Part shown: positions 5,270 to 9,494 of the stretch, one piece after another
Numbering within the stretch: position 1 is the first letter of the stretch
Layout: every line of letters begins with the position of its first letter
Notes under the pieces: generated by a model
Seen by the model: only the letters and a program-made list of their open reading frames with translations
Databases searched by the model: none
What the model was told of the DNA's origin: nothing
From: an uncultured Marmoricola sp.
GTDB lineage: Bacteria; Actinomycetota; Actinomycetes; Propionibacteriales; Nocardioidaceae
Direction: 5' to 3'
Assembly: GCA_937868455.1 (NCBI GenBank)
Contig: CALMMO010000292.1
Coordinates: forward strand, 1 to 9,494
Length of the DNA: 9,494 nt
Program-made: the position numbers and the translations under genes

Positions 5270-5325
5270 GGGGCGCAAACTAGTCGGGGAGACCGCCGCC
5301 CTGGCTTATGCAACGCCGGGTCGAT
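4948..5325 (+). repeat. Long direct repeat, copy 2 (HNH gene plus promoter)
   Basis: Gap-free counterpart of 3683-4060 at offset 1265. Between the two copies lie the non-coding stretch, the second toxin-antitoxin-like pair and the hairpin, about 890 bp in all. Recombination between the copies would remove one HNH gene and the toxin-antitoxin pair. Confidence 0.9.
5277..5282 (-). promoter_or_regulatory. -10 element of HNH copy 2 (leaderless)
   Basis: TAGTTT on the minus strand, 7 nt before the ATG at 5269, conserved with copy 1 in sequence and spacing. Confidence 0.55.
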
Positions 5326-5327
5326 GC

Positions 5328-5431
5328 GTCATACGGTGCGGTCGCAATAGCGCTTGGGTCGTATGACACTGGGCTGGACGTCATACGTTGCGGTCGTCCT
5401 AGGGATCGTTTCGTATGACGTTGCGGGCTGC
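5328..5431. repeat. Two imperfect 52-bp tandem units with alternating GTCATACG / CGTATGAC sites
   Basis: Units 5328-5379 and 5380-5431 match at most positions in their first 40 bp; the opening GTCATACG-N-TGCGGTCG is shared. Each unit holds GTCATACG then, 32 bp on, its inverse CGTATGAC: 5328-5335, 5360-5367, 5380-5387, 5412-5419. Start-to-start spacings are 32, 20 and 32 bp, near three, two and three helical turns. A degenerate extra half-unit, CGTAAGAC-CTGGGCT, lies at 5481-5495. The array fills the gap between the HNH copy 2 promoter and the thioredoxin gene, so it may be an operator array or a small palindromic repeat family. Confidence 0.7.
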
Positions 5432-5531
5432 CCGGGCAAGGGATGTCTCGAGGAAAGCCGAACAGGTGGCGTCATCAGTTCGTAAGACCTGGGCTCTTGG
5501 CCGCAGGCGAGGCATCAGAGAGGCTTGAGGC

Positions 5532-6014
5532 ATGACGACCTCATTGGGTAAGGCCGCTTTGTCGGCACTCGCTGCGCTGACCCTGTCCGCGAGTTTGGCA
5601 GCCTGCGGTGCGGCCACCGAAACGAAGTCTGGATCGGACGCCCAGCCACAGTCGGCTGCGCCGACACCGTCGCCCTCGCAGTCTCAAGAGACCCAGGCTG
5701 AGGTGGCTGGTAGCTACATCGGCTACGACAAATACAAGGCAGACCCGGCGGCGTACTCCGACACCAAGGTCGTGCTGTTCTTCCACGCCACCTGGTGCCC
5801 GAGTTGCCAAAGCGCGGACGCCGCACTGGTCACTGACGGAGTTCCTGAGGGGATTACCGTCGTGAAGGTCGACTACGACACGATGACCGACCTCAAGAAG
5901 AAGTACGGCGTGACCGTGCAGCACACCTTCGTGGCCGTGGATGCCAAGGGCGCCAAGCTCAAGATCTGGTCCGGTGCGAAGTCGGGCAAGGAGATCGCCG
6001 AGAAACTCGCGTGA
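5532..6014 (+). CDS. Thioredoxin-fold lipoprotein (extracytoplasmic thiol-disulfide protein)
   Basis: The 160-residue protein has a lipoprotein signal peptide: a Lys, a hydrophobic stretch (8-21) and lipobox LAAC with Cys25 as lipidation site. A Ser/Pro/Gln-rich linker (30-57) leads to a thioredoxin domain with FFHATWCPSC (C89, C92) as redox motif and YGVTVQHTFVAVD (125-137). At the site where thioredoxins have the cis-Pro before the Thr, this protein has His131; I recall the same QHTFV in related small thioredoxin-family proteins. It should act outside the membrane, anchored by lipid, taking electrons from the CcdA-like protein encoded next (4-bp overlap), for disulfide reduction or cytochrome c maturation. 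AGAGAGG 8 nt upstream supports ATG 5532. Confidence 0.88.
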   Translation: MTTSLGKAALSALAALTLSASLAACGAATETKSGSDAQPQSAAPTPSPSQSQETQAEVAGSYIGYDKYKADPAAYSDTKVVLFFHATWCPSCQSADAALVTDGVPEGITVVKVDYDTMTDLKKKYGVTVQHTFVAVDAKGAKLKIWSGAKSGKEIAEKLA

Positions 6015-6712
6015 GCGCTGTCTTCACCGCGCTCCTGGCGGGAGTGCTCACCACACTGGCGCCGTGTGTTCTGCCACTGCTGCCTGTGATCGTGGGTGGT
6101 TCGCTCACCGGGGGTCAGCGTCGAGTGTGGTGGATCGCTGCCGGTTTGGGCGCGTCCGTTTTGGGTTTCACGTTGCTGCTCAAGGCATCAACCATCTTGA
6201 TCGACATCCCTGCGCAGGTGTGGTCAATCATCTCCGGGGTCTTGCTGATCGCACTCGGGTTGGTCTCGGCATTCCCGCGGTTGTGGAACCAGATTTCTAG
6301 CCGCATGGGCCTGCAGGATCGCGCCCACCAGGGACTCGTCGCTGCTCGGCAGCGCGACGGGGTGCTGGGCGCTGTGCTCACGGGTGCGGCACTGGGGCCT
6401 GTGTTTTCCTCGTGCAGCCCGCTGTATGGCTATCTGATCGTGACGGTGTTGCCTGCGACGCCGGTGAAGGGGCTCGTGCTGTTGATCAGTTACGTCGTAG
6501 GCCTTGTCGGGGCGCTCCTGTTGGTGGCACTAGCTGGGCGACGCGCGTTCTCCGGAGCTCGGTGGCTAGCCGAGCCCGAGAGTTGGTTTAGACGAGGTCT
6601 TGGCTGGGTGTTCGTGCTCGTGGGCGTGCTGGTGCTCACCGGCCTTGATCGCGACCTGCAAACCTGGTTGATCATCAACGCCCCGGTGCGCCCATGGGAA
6701 TGGGTTTCCTAG
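6011..6712 (+). CDS. CcdA/DsbD-type transmembrane thiol-electron transporter
   Basis: This 233-residue protein of about six membrane helices has the CcdA signature: LAPCVLPLLPVI (C19) in the first helix and SSCSPLYGYL (C135) in the fourth, the Cys pair that shuttles electrons from cytoplasmic thioredoxin to an extracytoplasmic thiol protein. The starting GTG overlaps the lipoprotein stop (GTGA), so the two are co-translated and very likely partners. The usual roles are cytochrome c maturation or repair of exported disulfides; no cytochrome c synthesis gene (resB, ccsA) is in the window. The stop TAG shares CTAG with the stop of the convergent gene, leaving no intergenic space for a terminator. 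Confidence 0.9.
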   Translation: MSAVFTALLAGVLTTLAPCVLPLLPVIVGGSLTGGQRRVWWIAAGLGASVLGFTLLLKASTILIDIPAQVWSIISGVLLIALGLVSAFPRLWNQISSRMGLQDRAHQGLVAARQRDGVLGAVLTGAALGPVFSSCSPLYGYLIVTVLPATPVKGLVLLISYVVGLVGALLLVALAGRRAFSGARWLAEPESWFRRGLGWVFVLVGVLVLTGLDRDLQTWLIINAPVRPWEWVS

Positions 6713-7953
6713 GGCTGATAGTCGCGATAGCTGCGCTGAATGGCGATCTGGTCTGCGAGGAACTTCGCGTCATGCCACACGCCCCAGATGAAGCTTGATC
6801 CCCGACGCGAAAGCCAGGGGAGCCCCAGGAAGTAGACGCCAGGTTCGGCGGTGACCCCGCGCCGGTGCTCGGGTTTGCCTGATTCGTCGAAGGCATCCAC
6901 ATCGAGCCAGGCGTAGTCGGTGGTGAACCCAGTTGCCCAGACAATGCTGCTCACGCCAGCGGCGGCGAGATCCAACGTCAGTTGGGGGGATGTCACTGAC
7001 TCAGGCAGCGGGCCCAACACGTGAGCCTGAGGCTCTGTTGGCAGATCGAGGCCGAAGCGCTCGACGTACTCATCTGCTGCTTGCAGCAAACCCAAGTAGC
7101 TGGCGTCTCCGGCAGCGATGTTGTCGGCCAGGTCGGCGCCGACGTGGAGGGTGCCATCGACGCAGGACGTCGTACGACCCAAAAGGTGGATGCCGATCTG
7201 GGCTAGGTCGCGGAAGTCGACCGTGTGGCCGCCGCGGGCGCCACTGACGGCGATGGTGACGTGTTCGGCGCCTTCGGCGGGAGTTGCGGCATCCCACAGG
7301 CCGAGCACGCCCAACCACCAGCAGAAGTCACGACCCCGGTAGCTGCGAGGAGGCCGGTCGTGTGGACCGACCGACAAGTAGACCTCGCGTCCAGCGCGTC
7401 GCAACTCATCAGCAATTTGTACGCCGGACGACCCGGCCCCCACCACGAGAACTGCACCTGGAGGCAACTGGTCAGGGTTGCGGTAGGAACTGGAATGGAT
7501 CTGGGTGGCAACGGTGCCTTCAGGCACGATGGGCGGGATCACGGGCACCTGGAATGCACCAGTCGCGCTCACCACGAAGTCGGCCTCGATTAGCCCGGCA
7601 GATGTGGTGACCGCGAAACCCCGAGCACCTTCGCGGCGGGCCACCCTGGTCACTTCAACCCCCGTGCGCACGGGCGAGTCGGTGGCATCGGCGAACTGCA
7701 CGAAGTAGTCGGCGACCTCGTCTTTCGTCGCGAAACTGTCAGGGGCGCCTTCAAATGCCAGCGATGGGAACCTGTCGTGCCACAGGGGCCCGTTGGTCAC
7801 CAAGGAGTCCCAGCGTTCGTGTCGCCAACGGTGCGCAATCTCGCCGCGCTCCAGCACAAGGTGGCTGATGCCAAGGTGGGTGAGGTGTTCAGACATGGCG
7901 AGGCCAGCCTGACCGGCTCCCACGACCACCACTTCGACACGCTCCACACTCAT
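6709..7953 (-). CDS. FAD-dependent oxidoreductase, flavin monooxygenase-like (CzcO-type)
   Basis: The 414-residue protein has two Rossmann dinucleotide motifs: VVVGAGQAG (9-17) for FAD and VLVVGAGSSG (168-177) for NAD(P)H. It also has HRWRHERWDSLVTN (41-54), IHSSSYRNPDQLPPG (152-166), RSYRGRDFCWWL (203-214) and the late ATGFTTDY, all typical of the flavin-containing monooxygenase-like family often annotated CzcO or 'K+ transport flavoprotein'. The canonical Baeyer-Villiger fingerprint is not present in standard form. It probably oxygenates a small organic substrate with NADPH; the substrate is unknown. ATG 7953 has GGAGG 6 nt upstream inside the preceding gene and overlaps that gene's TGA in ATGA, so it is co-translated with the M20 hydrolase and likely acts on the same compound or its product. 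Confidence 0.88.
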   Translation of the reverse strand: MSVERVEVVVVGAGQAGLAMSEHLTHLGISHLVLERGEIAHRWRHERWDSLVTNGPLWHDRFPSLAFEGAPDSFATKDEVADYFVQFADATDSPVRTGVEVTRVARREGARGFAVTTSAGLIEADFVVSATGAFQVPVIPPIVPEGTVATQIHSSSYRNPDQLPPGAVLVVGAGSSGVQIADELRRAGREVYLSVGPHDRPPRSYRGRDFCWWLGVLGLWDAATPAEGAEHVTIAVSGARGGHTVDFRDLAQIGIHLLGRTTSCVDGTLHVGADLADNIAAGDASYLGLLQAADEYVERFGLDLPTEPQAHVLGPLPESVTSPQLTLDLAAAGVSSIVWATGFTTDYAWLDVDAFDESGKPEHRRGVTAEPGVYFLGLPWLSRRGSSFIWGVWHDAKFLADQIAIQRSYRDYQP

Positions 7954-9101
7954 GGCTTTCCTCCATCACTCGTTCGAGAAAATACGTCGATTGCTGTCCA
8001 GGCCAGGGCAGTGGCTGCATCAGTGAGGGCCTGCTCCGCAGCGGGTCCAGCGCAGTGGTCAGCAAACTCGCGCTGGTGGTTCAGCGCCGGCCAACTGCCA
8101 ATTCCGACGTAGGGATGAATGCACGGCACGACCGCGGACACGTTGCCCATATCGGTCGAGGCTCGATTCATTCGGCGCTGGATCGGGTCATCGCTAAACA
8201 CACGTCCCAACGTTTGAGCGTTGAGCCGGTAGGCATCCAGGGCAATGTCGTCGGTGCGCATCTGCGCGTACGGCTTGCTCTCGGCTTCAATGCTCAACTC
8301 ACACCCTGTGGCGAGCGCGCCCGCCTCAAAGCAGCGACGAACTTTGTCCTCAACCTGGGCCAGTTCATCTAGATCTGCGGCCCGGACGTACCACCTGCCT
8401 TCGGTGTTCTCCGGGATCGCATTGGGCGCCTGGCCGCCTTGGGTGATGACCCCGTGCACGCGCACGCTGGGTGGCAGTTGTTGGCGCAACAGCCCAATGG
8501 CCACTTGGGCGATCGTGAACGCATCTGCGGCGTTCACCCCCATTTCTGGGTACGCCGCCGCGTGCGCCGCCTTGCCTTGGTAACTCACCTTGGAGTGCGA
8601 CACCGCGAAGGGCTCGGCTTCGGCCACATCGACGGGAGCGGGATGGGCCAGCATGGCCAGATCGAGGCCGACAAAGGCGCCACGTTCCAAGAGTTCGATC
8701 TTGCCGCCGCCGCCCTCCTCGGCTGGGGTGCCATAGACCTCGACAGTGAGGTCAAGGTGGTCAGCAACCTGGGAAATAGCAGCGCCCGCACCCACCGCGA
8801 TCGCCGCGATCAAGTTGTGGCCACAGGCATGCCCAAGGCCAGGTAGCGCGTCGTACTCAGCGAAGACTGCGACCCGACGCGAGCCGGTTCCCTTGGTGGC
8901 TCGAAATGCTGTGGGCAGCCCTAGGTAGTTCGATTCGACCTCAAAGCCGTGCTTGCTCAGTTGTGCGGAGACAGCGGCGCAGGCTCGGTGCTCCTGCCAG
9001 GCAACCTCAGGATCGCCGTGGAGTTGCCGCGACAAGGCGATGAGCGAGTCGGTGTGGTCAGTGATCACCTGGTGTGCGCGGGCTTTGAGGTCACTGATCA
9101 C
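7950..9101 (-). CDS. M20-family amidohydrolase (AbgB / PM20D2-like)
   Basis: The 383-residue zinc hydrolase has FAEYDALPGLGHACGHN (80-96, with H91 and H95), GTPAEEGGGG (125-133, catalytic/metal E128-E129), LAHPAP (H153), a lid/dimerisation domain beginning VSYQGKAAHAAAYPEMGVNA, and the C-terminal STDMGNVSAVVPCIHPYVGIG, which points to the p-aminobenzoyl-glutamate hydrolase/PM20D2 branch rather than plain aminoacylases. It would cleave an amide bond of an N-acyl amino acid or dipeptide-like compound in the cytoplasm. GTG 9101 was chosen: GGAG lies 6 nt upstream, the family starts shortly before SDLKARAHQV, and this leaves a short 11-bp overlap with the DUF1028 gene. An in-frame start at 9158 would overlap it by 68 bp. 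Confidence 0.88.
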   Translation of the reverse strand: MISDLKARAHQVITDHTDSLIALSRQLHGDPEVAWQEHRACAAVSAQLSKHGFEVESNYLGLPTAFRATKGTGSRRVAVFAEYDALPGLGHACGHNLIAAIAVGAGAAISQVADHLDLTVEVYGTPAEEGGGGKIELLERGAFVGLDLAMLAHPAPVDVAEAEPFAVSHSKVSYQGKAAHAAAYPEMGVNAADAFTIAQVAIGLLRQQLPPSVRVHGVITQGGQAPNAIPENTEGRWYVRAADLDELAQVEDKVRRCFEAGALATGCELSIEAESKPYAQMRTDDIALDAYRLNAQTLGRVFSDDPIQRRMNRASTDMGNVSAVVPCIHPYVGIGSWPALNHQREFADHCAGPAAEQALTDAATALAWTAIDVFSRTSDGGKP

Positions 9102-9494
9102 CAGGAACTCCGTAGGAGGGTGACTGTGCCGGGTTGAGTGCGCGCCCGACGTACTCATGGGCTTGTGGCTTCCACACCGCCCAGGCTGCCTGCAACTGGC
9201 CGACCGGATCGTCGTGCCAATCGACGCGCAAATCTGTCAACGGCCAGGCCTGGTCTTCGGCGATGAGCAGCCCCGTTGAGTGCACGGGGCCGGCTTCGCC
9301 GCCTGCATCGAGGGCACCAGCCAGCGCTGCGAGCAAGCGGTCGCCCAAATCGGCCTCGGGGTCGGCTTCAAATGCGGCGATCATGGCCGCAGGCACGCCG
9401 GGATCGGCCAACAGGTTGCCGCAGGCCACGGCTCCCTCTCCCGTAGCGCTCGCGTGCACACCCAAGGTGTGGGTGCCCGAAAAGACAGCCACGT
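9091..9494 (-). CDS. DUF1028 family protein (5' partial, Ntn-hydrolase-like)
   Basis: The frame is open to the right edge; about 134 C-terminal residues are present, and the N-terminus, including the putative nucleophile region, lies outside the window. The visible part has TLGVHASATGEGAVACGNLLADPGVP, LGDRLLAALAGALDAGGEAGPVHSTGLLI, DLRVDWHDDPVGQL and the terminal RALNPAQSPSYGVPGD, all characteristic of DUF1028. The family is predicted to be Ntn-hydrolase-like and often sits beside amidase or peptidase genes; its reaction is not established as far as I know. It is the first visible gene of the minus-strand operon and overlaps the M20 gene by 11 bp. Its promoter is outside the window. The GTG at the edge is not a credible start. 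Confidence 0.88.
   Translation of the reverse strand, partial: VAVFSGTHTLGVHASATGEGAVACGNLLADPGVPAAMIAAFEADPEADLGDRLLAALAGALDAGGEAGPVHSTGLLIAEDQAWPLTDLRVDWHDDPVGQLQAAWAVWKPQAHEYVGRALNPAQSPSYGVPGDQ

Noticed and set aside
3683..5325. Composite transposon flanked by the HNH repeats.
   Set aside because: No transposase, terminal inverted repeats or target-site duplications were found; the repeats hold only the HNH gene and its promoter. A simple duplication explains them.
5328..5431. Possible CRISPR array.
   Set aside because: Only two imperfect 52-bp units; the sites alternate in strand at spacings of 32, 20 and 32 bp, and neither unit contains a clear repeat-spacer division. No cas gene is nearby.
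5399..5617. A 72-codon minus-strand frame across the 52-bp repeat array and the start of the thioredoxin gene.
   Set aside because: It overlaps the lipoprotein signal peptide region antisense and has no ribosome site, promoter or recognisable motif.

Overview
The window looks like chromosomal DNA of a high-GC actinobacterium (Actinomycetota). The grounds are: G/C-rich third codon positions, frequent GTG starts, 4-bp overlaps between co-directional genes, several -10 hexamers of the TANNNT type 6-8 nt upstream of a start codon with no Shine-Dalgarno (the pattern of leaderless actinobacterial mRNAs), and gene families typical of that phylum. GC content was judged by eye, not computed. No rRNA, tRNA, CRISPR array, transposase or integrase was seen.

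Left part (1-3037), ordinary chromosomal genes: a 5'-truncated membrane protein with a DUF2231-like segment and two tandem cytochrome b5 domains (+); convergent to it, a small endonuclease/exonuclease/phosphatase-family hydrolase (-); divergent from that, a small integral membrane protein (+); then the conserved GTPase/ATPase YchF (+), probably read from a leaderless promoter.

Middle part (3038-5531), an accessory islet inserted between ychF and a thiol-redox pair. It holds a Phd/YefM-RelE toxin-antitoxin operon (+), an HNH-type protein gene (-), about 300 bp without a convincing gene, a second small toxin-antitoxin-like pair of another family (-), and a second copy of the HNH gene (-). The two HNH genes with their promoters form a direct repeat of about 378 bp at roughly 93% identity, offset by exactly 1265 bp. 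Nearly all their coding differences are synonymous. Both carry Cys where the HNH motif normally has its first (catalytic) His. Between the second HNH gene and the next gene lies an imperfect 52-bp tandem repeat carrying four alternating GTCATACG / CGTATGAC sites. A 14-bp copy of the ychF 3' end recurs at 4286-4299. This islet is the most unusual part of the window.

Right part (5532-9494): a thioredoxin-fold lipoprotein and a CcdA-type membrane protein overlap by 4 bp and should form an electron relay that carries reducing power across the membrane to an extracytoplasmic thiol protein. Convergent to them, with stop codons sharing CTAG, is a tightly coupled minus-strand operon in transcription order DUF1028 (cut by the right edge), M20-family amidohydrolase, FAD-dependent monooxygenase-like oxidoreductase. 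The gene overlaps suggest one catabolic unit that hydrolyses an amide or acyl-amino-acid type compound and oxidises a product; the substrate cannot be read from the sequence.
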